Shown here: piece after piece, positions 46,577 through 58,786 of the stretch
Layout of the letters: every line of letters starts with the position of its first letter
Numbering within the stretch: the first letter of the stretch is position 1
Source: Palaemon carinicauda
Taxonomy: Eukaryota; Arthropoda; Malacostraca; Decapoda; Palaemonidae
Length of the DNA stretch: 64,000 nucleotides
NCBI RefSeq assembly: GCF_036898095.1
Contig: NC_090759.1
Coordinates: 19,361,777-19,425,776 of the forward strand
Direction: 5' to 3'
The notes under the pieces: generated by a model
Told to the model about the DNA's origin: nothing
The model's database searches: none
The model's input: only the letters and a program-made list of their open reading frames with translations
Program-made: the position numbers and the translations under genes

Positions 46577-46787
46577 CACGGACATACAAATGCACAACTT
46601 GACTTGGTGAGGTTCCATTGAAATTGACTTTACACTGATATGTCCCCTGGTCATATCGAGTCACATTTGTGATCTGAAGGGTCCACTTCATGTTGTCATC
46701 GTGCACGACAGACAGTCTGGGATCGTCGGATTTCCTGGTCAAACCAACGCTTAGAAGTTTCTTTGGGTGCAAGCGATACCATTCAAT
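46577..46787 (-). CDS. Immunoglobulin V-like domain exon, copy 2
   Basis: 211-bp exon, phase 0 in and phase 1 out, with acceptor 'ggtttaatcag' and donor 'gtaggt'. Ig features as in copy 1: 'IEWYR', 'DPRLSVVHDD', 'WTLQITNV', 'YDQGTYQC', 'VVHLYVR'. The next exon, 45586-46341, is 235 bases downstream and joins in frame to give 'LYVRVKDQC', a natural Ig G-strand exit. It differs from copy 1 at 18 positions. An upstream exon with the first Ig cysteine was not found; it would lie beyond DIRS-C or outside the window. Confidence 0.72.
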
Positions 46788-46909
46788 CTGATTAAACCAA
46801 GAATTTATGAGGAAGCTTATTGATCAAAACAACGACACAATACATAAACACACAATGAATTTTGCACAATATGACTTTTTACACAACAAATGCAGGCGTT
46901 TCTAGTCCA

Positions 46910-47340
46910 CTGCAGTACGAAATCCTCAGACCAGTGTTAATGTATGAATCGGAGACGTGGGATCTAAGACAAAAGGTGGACGCAAAGCTTGAGAGAACAG
47001 AGATGGGAATGCTGAGGTGGATTATGGGAACATCACTGCTTGAAAGATTGGAAAATGGTGGAATAAAAAGAATGGAAGGTGTAGTAAAAATTACAGAGAT
47101 GATGAGTGTCACGACTGAGATGGTGGGCACGTGTTGAGGATGGATGGTGGGGAGGGAGTGAGGAGGGCTTAGGAAGATCCTGTTAAGGTGAGAGGATCGA
47201 GAGGAAGGCAAAGAATTTAGAGGGCGAGATAAGGTGAAGGATGATGTAGAGGAGAGGTTTGGTGGAAGAGGATGCCTTTGATAGAAGACATTAGAGAGGG
47301 CACATCTGACAACCCACCTCTTAATGTAGGGTTAATAGTG
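46910..47340 (+). pseudogene. LINE C-terminal fragment, S2 copy
   Basis: Same fragment as at 7476-7920 ('VLMYESETWDLRQKVDAKLE'), open slightly longer ('KRMEGVVKITEMMSVTTEM'). Inserted in the intron of the Ig gene, in the opposite orientation. Confidence 0.7.
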
Positions 47341-48498
47341 TCAAAGAAGAAGACTAGTCATTGTAGTTTGCTGATGTTGGGAAACTTTGTCCAGTACATC
47401 TTTGCTGATCATGAGGATACTCAAACAGTTTCAACATGTTAAGGTATCCCCACTCAGAAAGGGTGAGGAAACCTTAACTTTTTATAGCATGCTTTAAACT
47501 ATATTTATGAGTGCTTGAATTAGAATTAATTAATCTGCTAGATTGTAATCTTAGGTTAGAGGCAGCTTTTCGTGTAGCGTGTCGTATTTGTGATGTGTTG
47601 TATCTTCACAAAGTTATTCCCTGTGTAGATGGAGATTAGCCAATTAAATTGCTTTACCTCACACGATATGAGTTATATTTTGCTATGTGTGACGTTAAGG
47701 TCACTGTTAGACAAAGAATTCAGGAGTTGTTCCTTCAAACTTGGAGCTGACCCCGTGAAAAGCTGAGAACATTTCAGACTACATTTTTTTTTTAATCTAC
47801 TACTATTTCCATGAAGATATCATAATAGATTGTTAGTGACAATGTTGAAATCTAAGAATTAATGCTATTTTAAGAGGGTTGGGATCATGACTTTTAGTTA
47901 ATTTAAATTTGCACCAATATTATTTAAGAGTTAGAACAAAGCTAATAGTAAAGCTAGATCAGGCAAAGATTTAAGGTTCATTGGCAATTGAAATCAACAT
48001 AATGATCAATCTGTGTGTTTTACTTGTAGAAAGGAACAAAACGCCATTGATTGCAGTGAAAAAAAAAAAAAAAACAGCGTAACCATTCAAAAATCCTATA
48101 CATGAAACTAAAATTCAAACAATGATATCTCAGTACCAATTAATTCTATAAATTTTATTGATTTCATTGCTGCAGACTTTAATTCTAAAATATTACTGTT
48201 TTAGTCATTGGTGGGGTCATTGACAGCTTGGGAGAGTGGAAAATACCAGACAGCAGCGCTGTCAACTTGCATACTCAAGTACATGACTCGCTATCAATAG
48301 CGAAATGAGGTAAGATCATTCAGTAGTTGGGAATTATGTCCTGTTTTAAGCTACTCTATCACGAGTACTATAGATCTTGAAAATAGTTTATAATATTTAT
48401 ACACATACACTAATGTACATACAATATACTAGTGTACCAGACCCTTCAAAATGATGCATAAAAATCTAGATATGCACAAACATGCATACCCCTCTCAC
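47341..48498. other. Non-coding part of S2, nothing recognised
   Basis: Counterpart of 7921-9018. Small indels distinguish the copies, for example an 11-base loss near 47760 and an inserted 'ttggcaattgaaatcaacat' near 47980. Confidence 0.5.
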
Positions 48499-48518
48499 CA
48501 CGGTATGGTGTACCAACC

Positions 48519-48617
48519 GTGTGTCACACGATACTACAGAGTAACGACAATGTGACGAGTCACAACCTTCTCTCGGCTCGTCACATTGTCGTTACTATGT
48601 ACGATAGTGTGACACAC
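48519..48617. repeat. Foldback hairpin, S2 copy
   Basis: Arms 48519-48559 and 48577-48617 pair more completely than in S1: the outer 'gtgtgtcacac' has its complement 'gtgtgacacac' here. S2 therefore keeps the older, more perfect form. Confidence 0.75.
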
Positions 48618-48626
48618 AGTTAGTAC

Positions 48627-50045
48627 AATGGCTACTCCTTTCCTTCCTAACAGAGGGATGGGAGAGCTGAGCATGATACACCTATTGACGCAAAGGGCCT
48701 CAGTTAGATTTCACCAGTCGTCTTTGTCTTGAAGTTTTAAATCAATACTTCTCCATTCATCCTCTACTTCACGCTTCATAGTCCTCAGCCATGTGCGCTA
48801 AAGGCATACCCAAACCATCTCCATCTATCCCTCACCATGATCTCATCCACATATGGCACTCGAGTAATCTCTCTTATAGTTTCATTTCTAATCCTGTCCT
48901 GCCATTTAACTACCAATATTCTTCTGAGAGCTTTGTTCTCAAATCTACTAAATCTGATGGATATTGTTTCATTTTCATACCATGAATCATGTCCATACAT
49001 ATGTATCCTGATTTTTAAAAGTAATCTCAGGCGATTATATTTCTAAATTTTACTTAACCCAGCCACTGTCTAATTGGCTTTTTCTTTCAATCTTTCATTA
49101 AACTCCAATTCTAAAAACCCTGTATTAGAAATTATACTTCCTGAATATTAAAATGATTCTACCTTATTAATCCTTCCTCCTTCCAATGATATTTCAACGT
49201 CCATTGCATATTCTGTTCTCATCATCTCTGTTTTTCTTCTATCTATCTTCAGCCCAAACTCATGTGATATTTCATGCATTCTGATAAGCAAGCATTGCAA
49301 ATCCTGTAGTGTTCTGCTAAGGACAGCATTATCAGCATACTTTAGGTCTGCTAATTTCCTATTACCAATCCAGTCCAATCCTTCTCCACCATCAAGTGTT
49401 CTATGCATTAAAAAATCCATGAGGAGGATAAACAACATAAGTGACAACACATTCCCTTGGAGTACTCCACTGTTCACAGGAAATTCATTTGATGGGTCTC
49501 CGCTAACATTAACTTTGCACTTGCTATGCACATGAACACTTATAATCAAATTTACATATTTAAGAGGAATTCCATAATAACGCAGGCCTCTCCACAAAAT
49601 TGTCCGGGGACACTATCCAGGTCTTTTTCATAGTTTACAAATGCCACCAAAAGTGGATGTCTATATTCTACATATTGCTGTACCACATGTCTTAAAATGT
49701 AAAATTGGTTAGAACAACTTCTACCTTTACTAAATCTTGCTTGTTTATCTCTCAGCTTTTCATCAATCTTTCTTTCTGGTCTCTTTAGTATAAGCATATT
49801 ATATATTTTCATGACAACTGACGCAAGTGTGATGCCTCTGTAATTATTGCAATAAGTCAGGTCTCCTTTTTTAGCCATTTTCACCAACACTCCCAATTCC
49901 CATACATCAGGTTTTGCCTCTTCACCCTACATTCTACAAAATAAACTTGTAAGTATTCTGGGAGTCACTTTATTTTCGGCTAACATCATCTCAGCAGTTA
50001 TTCCATCGTATCCAAGGGTTTTCCATCTCCTGAGTTTTTAATGAT
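48627..50045 (-). pseudogene. RT-type LINE, uninterrupted copy
   Basis: Minus-strand RT blocks in order: '[19 protein letters not shown]', 'DKQARFSKGRSCSNQFYILR', 'PLLVAFVNYEKDLDSV', 'YGIPLKYVNLI', 'FPVNSGVLQGNVLSLMLF', 'LADLKYADNAVLS', 'GLKIDRRKTEMM', then the C-terminal region. The catalytic box is YADN in both segmental copies, so it was probably dead before the duplication. A frameshift lies near 49590. Confidence 0.78.
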
Positions 50046-50073
50046 AGCTTCGACTTCACACACGCACACACAC

Positions 50074-50924
<851 letters not shown>

Positions 50925-50929
50925 CAAGC

Positions 50930-51255
50930 CATGGCGTCCTGATGGAAGGTTCCTTATTGGTAGCTTCCTTGGGTATATAACTACTAAGATATTCCCAGAG
51001 AATTTAACCACAGGTTATCACAGAATTCTAACTTCTGGAGCGAGTATCCTAAAGGTTTCCCTTTAAGACATCGTATATCAACAGGGGATGCATGTATTAA
51101 CGCGCCACATAGCTATCTGCACCCCACATAGAGTTAACACTTCGATGTGGAGGGGCTGAGAATAGCTGGGGAGCCGTTCCACAGCTATACTCGTCCGTGG
51201 CTACTTTTGGTACTCGAAACGTAAACAAACGGGCGCCATTGCTAAATGACGTCAC
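50930..51255 (+). repeat. DIRS-C left inverted terminal repeat
   Basis: Reverse complement of about 62780-63103 ('ctacttttggtactcgaaac', 'aacaaacgggcgccattgct'). Confidence 0.88.
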
Positions 51256-53579
51256 GTCCGTCCTCATCCTTCTTCTAGTAGCTTGCCTTGCTAAGACGGA
51301 TTTTCCCTAGTGCTATTTTCATCGGCTTGCATCTTCGTTATGTCGCTACCTTCGGCCTCGCCTTCTTCTGGAAAGTTGAGTACCAGGTTCCAGTATTGTT
51401 TAAATAAGCTCTGACCGTAAAGTAACTTTTACTTTTCGAGATATTTTATGTTTTCTGGCAGAGCTGTGCTACTACCGGACACGCCATTTTATGGCGTCGC
51501 TGTTACCCTGCATGCGTTATTTAGCTAGCCTGAACAGCTTATTCCGGCCTTTTAACTAATTGATACTATTAGTTATTTAGTCTTCATAGCTAGGAACTTC
51601 ATATATCGTGTTTTGACGCTTTTTAATCGGTCATCGCCTGACCCAATACTACATCGCTAGCTTAGCCCCTAGGCCAGAGCGCATATCACCAGTGTTCATG
51701 CATGATAAATTCCAGTGATCCTAGGTTAAGTTATGAAGATAGTGGCATTATTCTATGATACTGTTTACTGTGATGCAAGTGTTTTCGCCTTCAGGGACCA
51801 TATAGGGGATAGGTTTGATAGTGTGCCTTTCTAACCTAACCTAAACGTAGGACCCCTATATCCTCCCTTCACCCCCTGCCTTAGGGCACTCCCTCTGTGT
51901 AGCCTTGCTCCCCCTACCACGTAAGGGGATCAAGTCCATACCAGAGTACCTATCGCTTCTCTGTCCTCCCTAAGGGAATGATCCCCCCTAAGGGTTGCGT
52001 CCGAGAATGAGGAACGGCCTGTCCTTCCTCAATTGCTGAGGTTAGGTTACCTGACCTTCCTTGCAATTGCGATACGTCTTCCAGCCTTCCTAGCTTAGGG
52101 TGTAACATCCCTGCTCTAGGTTAGGCCTCGGGGGGAGCTAGTTCTGTGCCTTGCTTGAAACGGTACCCATGCACCGTTCTCAGCCAGGCTGCCTACCTTA
52201 GGCTAGGGAGCGTCCTCCCTTCCTTGGTGGCCGCTTTGGTACAGAGCCTCCCCTATGGAAGACCCTGCTTCTTCTCCCCTCCCCACCTATCCCTTGTATG
52301 GCCTAGCCTATACTGTATAGCCTATACCCATCTGTCTCCTGTCCTACAACTCCTCCTTAGGGTGGAGTGACAGGGCTATCTTGAGTCCCTGTGTGCAGTC
52401 CGCTCTGGTACATATACCCTTCAGAGTGTCCTATGGGGTTAGCCACTGGATGCGTTTTGTCCGCAGGGGTTCTCCCCCCTTTTGGGTGTTCCCTAGCCCT
52501 CCCTTGGGCTACTCTGGCACCCGGCCGCCTGCCGGCCTCCTGCCATTGGGTGATAGGGCTAGCCTCTATCATGGGTACACCCATTCAGGTGGGATGCTAT
52601 GGGGTTCGTATCCTTACCCCTCCATCCCTCCTTCTGTCTCTTTTCCTGTCCTGGTGCTGGTCCCTTGCTGCCTCTACTGCCGGCGATACCGCCCCTCTCC
52701 TTGGTGACACATTCCTAGTTTCCCCCTGGCCGACAGTCCTCCGTGTGCCGGAGGGCTGCCGCCTCCCGTCGGTGTACAGCCGATGGCCTATCCTTATACC
52801 TCCTAGCTTCGGTCGTCCGTCCATCGGGCCGGCCCCCGGCGTGCCGGCGGTCCGGATATGCTATATCCACTTTCCCTATGCTATGACCCTGTCACCAAGC
52901 AGCCTCCACCTCCCGCCGGCGTGCCGCCGCTGTGCCGGCGGCCGCCATCCTGGCATTACTCCTGACTTCTCTATGTGTCTTCACTAATGCCAGAAACTCT
53001 GCTGGAGCAGCCTCCGGCGTGCCGTCGGTCTGCCGGCGCCTTCCGGAGACGCCAAGAGACTTGCACCCCTTCTCCCAGCTATCAACACCATGCTGATAGC
53101 CCTACACTGCAACCAGATGGCTTGGCTACCCAAATAGATAGGTATTGTCTTACCGTTCTATTAGTAGCCGTGCTGTCTTCTTGCATATCACAATTTTCCA
53201 GCATGCTGTGTGTATCCTAGCACGGCTGGTTGCCGGAAACCGTTGCCCTATGGGGTCTTCTACACCCCCCCCCATATTAATAGCCTTAGGGAATTCCTTC
53301 TAGAATTACCTTCTGCCTCCCTGGCGATCTATGAAGAATTCTGTCTTGTGTCCTCGGCCACAAACAAATTGCCTATTGATAAGGTTACGGTAACCAGCCG
53401 GGCGGGATACACGGAGTATGTGTCTATCTACTTCATTTCCTGCTCCACTCTCTAACATTACAATGTTATTAATCATTTAAGATTAAGTTAAAGTTAACTT
53501 CTTAATATTTAACTTTAGAGTAATATACAGTAAGTCATTTGTATGACTTCCATATACTCATGTTCTCTTTCTCTTACAG
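51256..53579 (+). other. DIRS-C leader with mini-frame and acceptor
   Basis: A mini-frame at 51341 reads MSLPSASPSSGKLSTRF and is closely matched in the DIRS-D units. GCCGGC-rich tracts occupy about 52510-53040. It ends in 'tctctttctcttacag' (AG 53578-53579) immediately before gag. A leader intron is inferred; the donor was not identified. Confidence 0.55.
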
Positions 53580-54383
53580 GAGGAGTACGTGAAATGTGAC
53601 CACAACTTCTGTGGAGTGAAGCGCCCGCACTTCTACGGGCACACGGCGTGTAGGACCCACGCCCCTTGCGCCAACAAGAAAGGCGATCTGAAGTTTTGGG
53701 ACCCGCAGCACTGTACAGTCTGCAAGGACCGCCTGGTCGAAGCGTTCGACAATCCTCCTTCAGCGGAGGTTAGGGAGTCTTCTCGAGAGAAGCCACGCAA
53801 GTGGGTGCGTGGCTTCCAGAAGAATGCCACCGGACCATACCTTGCCACCGAAGACTTGAGGGCCTTGCTTTTCCCGAAGGCATCCCCAGACTCAGTGTTC
53901 CCCAAGGATCAGATCCCCACTGTCCAGATAACGATGGAACCGGATGTAGTCATGGCTCAGTCCATGCATGAGTGCCGTTTGGATGCCGACAACGCGGAAC
54001 GTATGTCGGAAGTGTCAGAACACGGAGAGGAACCTCATGGGTGACAAACTGGACTGTGAGGAAGACCAGGTGGAATACCCTGAGTCGGAGCAGGAGGTCG
54101 CTCCACCTTCCACCCCTACACCGACTCCTACACTGACGGACGTATCACTTCCGTCTACATCTGCTACCCCGGATCCCACCCCATCCAACACCCAGGAGAT
54201 CTTCAAAATGCTTGAGGCTCTCATGGATAAGAAACTCCTCGAGACGCATGAGTTCTTCAGGTCCAACATGGGAAGTTCAAAGCAGCCGAAAAGGATTTCG
54301 GTTAAGGACCTCCCCGCATGCTCAGATACCAACCCCTGGAGGTATGCCGAGCATATGCCAATTACGACGGGCATGATCTTCAT

Positions 54384-57300
54384 GCCCCCTGTGGCCGCGG
54401 GGGCATAAAACAATTAGAATAGCGCCAACGTTATCCCTGCGTGTCGTAAGAGGCGACTAAAAGGGACGGGACGAGGGGGCTGGGAACCCCCTCTCCTGTA
54501 TAGAAAATCCTGTGAGACAGCAACAAAGAGATGGAGCTGGGGGGAGAGTGACTGCTCCCCGCACTCTAGTTTTGGGGTGTTTGAATGTGCGTGGATGTAG
54601 TACGATAGAGAGTAAAAGATGTGAGATTGGAAGTATGTTTAGAAGTAGAAGGATGGATGTATTGGCCTTGTGTGAGACAAAGATGAAAGGAAAGGGTGAA
54701 GTGATGTTTGGTGAAATGTCTGGTAGAGTGTCTGGGATTGAAAGGGGAAGAGCGAGAGAGGGTGTGGCTTTATTGCTGAGTGAATGGATGACAGGTAAAG
54801 TAGTGGAATGGAAGGAGATATCATCTAGGTTAATGTGGGTGAGGGTTAGGTTGGGTAGGGAATGTTGGGCGTTTGTCAGTGCGTATGGGCCAGGTAGTGA
54901 GAAAAGTGAAGAAGAGCGGAATGAGTTCTGGAATGAATTAACTAGGTGTGTAGAAGGACTGGGTAGAAGGAATTATGTAGTTGTTATGGGTGACTTAAAT
55001 GCTAGAGTGGGTGCTGGAGAGGTAGAAGGTGTCATTGGGAAATATGGCGTACCAGGTGAAAATGAGAGTGGTGAGAGACTGGTAGATATGTGTGTTGAAC
55101 AAGATATGGTAATAAGTGCTAGCTTTTTTAAAAAGAAAGATAAAAATAAGTATACATGAGTAAGAGTGGCAAATGGAAGAGTAGTAGAAAGGGCATTAAT
55201 GGATTATGTGTTGATAACTAAAAGAATGTTTGGAAGATTGAAAGACGTGCACGTGTTTAGGGGTATGGCTAATGGTATGTCTGATCATTTTTTGGTGGAA
55301 GGAAAATTAGTTGTAGCAAAAGAGTGGGGGAATAGAGTAGGTGGATGTAAAAGGGAGCTAGTGAGGGTTGAAGAGCTAATGAAACCGGGGGTAAAAAGTA
55401 AATATCAGGAAAGGTTGAAAATGGCATATGTCGAGGTGAGAGTAAGAGAAACTGGTAATTTAGAGGAGGAGTGGAAGTCAGCAAAGGAAAATTTTGTTGG
55501 GATTGCAAGTGATGTATGTGGCAAGAAGGTTGTTGGAGGCAGCATGAGGAAGGGCAGTGAATGGTGGAATGAAGGAGTGAAGGTAAAAGTGGAAGAGAAA
55601 AAGAGGGCTTTTGAAGAATGGCTGCAGAGTAATAGTATAGAGAAGTATGAAAAATATAGAGAGCAAAAGGTGGAAGTAAAGCGCAAGGTACGTGAGGCAA
55701 AGAGGGCAGCTGACCTGAGGTGGGGTCAGGGACTGGGTCAGTCATATGAAGAGAATAAGAAGAAGTTTTGGAAAGAAGTGAAGAGAGTAAGGAAGGCCGG
55801 TGCAAGAATTGAAGAGACAGTGAAAGATGGAAATGGAAGGTTGTTAAAAGGAGAGGAGGCAAGGAAAAGGTGGGCGGAATATTTTGAAAGTTTGCTGAAT
55901 GTTGAGGATGATAGGGAGGCAGATATAATTGCTGTTCCAGGTGTTGAGGTGTCAGTGATGGGAGATGAGAATGAGAGAGAGATTACAATAGAGGAAGTGA
56001 GGAGAGCACTAGATGAAACGAGAGTAGGAAAAGCATCGGGTATGGATGGTGTGAAAGCTGAGATGTTGAAGGAAGGGGGTGTGACTGTACTTGAATGGTT
56101 GGTGAGATTGTTTAATGTGTGTTTTGTGTTGTCAATGGTACCAGTAGATTGGGTCTGTGCATGTATTGTACCACTATATAAGGGTAAGGGAGAGGTGCAT
56201 GAGTGTTGTAATTCAAGAGGTATTAGTTTGTTGAGTGTAGTTGGAAAAGTGTATGGTAGAATACTGATTAATAGGATTAAGGATAAAACAGAGAATGCAA
56301 TCTTGGAAGTACAGGGTGGTTTTAGAAGAGGTAGGGGTTGTATGAATCAGATTTTTACAGTTAGGCAGATATGCGAGAAATGTTTAGCAAAAGGTAAGGA
56401 GGTGTATGTTGCGTTTATGGATCTGGAGAAAGCATATGATAGAGTTAATAGGGAAGCAATGTGGAATGTGATGAGGTTATATGGAGTTGGTGGAAGGTTG
56501 TTGCAAGCAGTGAAAAGTTTCTACAAAGGTAGTAAAGCATGTGTTAGAATAGGAAATGAAGTGAGCGATTGGTTTCCGGTGAGAGTGGGGCTGAGACAGG
56601 GATGTGTGATGTCGCCGTGGTTGTTTAACTTGTATGTTGATGGAGTGGTGAGAGAGGTGAATGCTCGAGTGCTTGGACGAGGATTAAAACTGGTAGGCGA
56701 GAATGATCATGAATGGGAGGTAAATCAGCTGTTGTTTGCGGATGATACTGTACTAGTAGCAGACACAGAAGAGAAGCTTGACCGACTAGTGACAGAATTT
56801 GGAAGGGTGTGTGAGAGAAGGAAGTTGAGAGTTAATGTGGGTAAGAGTAAGGTTATGAGATGTACGAGAAGGGAAGGTGGTGCAAGGTTGAATGTCATGT
56901 TGAATGGAGAGTTACTTGAGGAGGTGGATCAGTTTAAGTACTTGGGGTCTGTTGTTGCAGCAAATGGTGGAGTGGAAGCAGATGTACGTCAGAGAGTGAA
57001 TGAAGGTTGCAAAGTGTTGGGGGCAGTTAAGGGAGTAGTAAATAATAGAGGATTGGGCATGAATGTAAAGAGAGTTCTATATGAGAAAGTGATTGTACCA
57101 ACTGTGATGTATGGATCGGAGTTGTGGGGAATGAAAGTGATGGAGAGACAGAAATTGAATGTGTTTGAGATGAAATGTCTGAGGAGTATGGCTGGTGTAT
57201 CTCGAGTAGATAGGATTAGGAACGAAGTGGTGAGGGTGAGAACGGGTGTAAGAAATGAGTTAGCGGCTAGAGTGGATATGAATGTGTTGAGGTGGTTTGG

Positions 57301-57765
57301 CCATGTTGAGAGAATGGAGAATGGCTGTCTGCTAAAGAAGGTGATGAATGCAAGAGTTGATGGGAGAAGTACAAGAGGAAGGCCAAGGTTTGGGTGGATG
57401 GATGGTGTGAAGAAAGCTCTGGGTGATAGGAGGATAGATGTGAGAGAGGCAAGAGAGCGTGCTAGAAATAGGAATGAATGGCGAGCGATTGTGACGCAGT
57501 TCCGGTAGGCCCTGCTGCTTCCTCCGGTGCCTTAGATGACCACGGAGGTAGCAGCAGTAGGGGACTCAGCAGTATGAAGCTTCATCTGTGGTGGAAATGG
57601 GGGAGGTTGGGCTGTGGCACCCTAGCAGTACCAGCTGAACTCGGCTGAGTCCCTGGTTAGGCTGAAGGAATGTAGAGAGTAGAGGTCCCCTTTTTGTTTT
57701 GTTTCTTGTTGTTGTCGGCTACCCCCCAAAATTGGGGGAAGTGCCTTTGGTATATGTATGTATGT
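54384..57765 (+). mobile_element. RTE-type LINE, nearly intact
   Basis: Flanked by an 11-bp target duplication 'atgatcttcat' (54373-54383 and 57766-57776). Starts 'gccccctgtggccgcggggg' and ends in a short 'tatgtatgt' tail after a 3' UTR with 'ccccccaaaattgggggaag', which can pair with itself. One long frame encodes endonuclease plus RT. 3.4 kb suits an RTE-clade element. A 3' fragment of the same family is at 2756-3437. Confidence 0.95.
54461..57508 (+). pseudogene. RTE endonuclease-reverse transcriptase with one stop
   Basis: EEP endonuclease first: 'LGCLNVRG', 'LALCETKMKG', 'VSAYGP', 'VVMGDLNARVG', 'MSDHFLV'. RT next: 'GKASGMDGVKAEMLK', 'CNSRGISLLSVVGK', 'VQGGFRRGRGCMNQIF', 'AFMDLEKAYDRVNR', 'GLRQGCVMSPWLFNLYVDGV', 'QLLFADDTVLVADTEEKLDR' (catalytic FADD), 'LRVNVGKSKVMR'. 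The C terminus has 'YGSELWGMK' and 'RWFGHVERM'. One in-frame TGA at 55157-55159 replaces a Trp in 'KYTWVR'. No in-frame ATG was seen upstream of the endonuclease; GTG at 54512 lies in the open frame. Otherwise open for about 1,000 residues. Confidence 0.93.
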
Positions 57766-58786
57766 ATGATCTTCATAAGCGAAAAGATCGGCTCAATCGC
57801 GCTGGAAGAAGTGGAATTCTTGCCAAACTTTGAGGCTTACCCGGACTGTTACGTCCGACTTCGATCTGAACCTGCCTCTAAAGAAGAGACCGAACCGAAG
57901 GAGGTTATAGTGTTCGATCTCTCGAAGGCCCAGGCTATGCTGGCCAATACAGTGAAAAGTAGGGGCTTCACCTGCTCGAAACTTCCGCCGCTTAGCAAGA
58001 AGCACCCTACCTACGTCGCACCAGACGATGCGACCCTCCCCTTCTTGGAAAAGGCCTTCACTGCGGTGCATAAGGCAGTGGAAGAAGGAAAACCTTGCCC
58101 TGCACTGGAGGAGTGCAGACCCTTCTCCCTGACTACTCCCCCTGATGTTAGACACTGGAAAGATGTCCAGTCAACATTTGTGGTGGGAAAACTAGAACCT
58201 GACGTCGCTGGCCGTCAGTTTAACGAAGACCTTCCAAAACTTAATGACCATCTCCTTCGTCGGGAACATGATACGAAGGAAAGACTCGCCGCATCCATGT
58301 CCCTCCAAGTACAGCTCGAAGTCATGGCCGGTGACACTAGGGTCCCTGACTACTACATGGTTCTCGCCAAAACACATTTGGCGACCGTAGTAAAGGATCT
58401 GTACAGCTTCACGAAGGCTCGTAGAGCCTGTCGTGAATTCGTGTTCTCCAGTGCTACAGTGAGACACGAACCCTGGAGGCTGATTTCCTCCAACATCTGG
58501 GGTAAGCACCTCTTTCCCTCCTCCCTTGTGAAAGAGATCACAGACAAGGCCGCCACGGAGAACAGGAACCTTCTCCACAAGTGGGGCATGTCGAAGAAAA
58601 GGAAATCCTCTCAGGACGACGGCCCTCAACCTAAGAGGAAACCCACAAAACCGAAACCCCAGCAACGTCAACAGAGACAGCAGTTTCCGGGATCCGCTAC
58701 TCCCCAAGTGGCAGCTCAGCCACAGCAGACCTTTCAGCTGGTCACCCAACCGGTCTTGTCACAGTCGCCGGTTTTCACCCCTGCTT

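Noticed and set aside
55269..55862. Minus-strand 197-residue frame within the RTE element
   Set aside because: Shadow of the purine-rich RTE coding strand; no motif.
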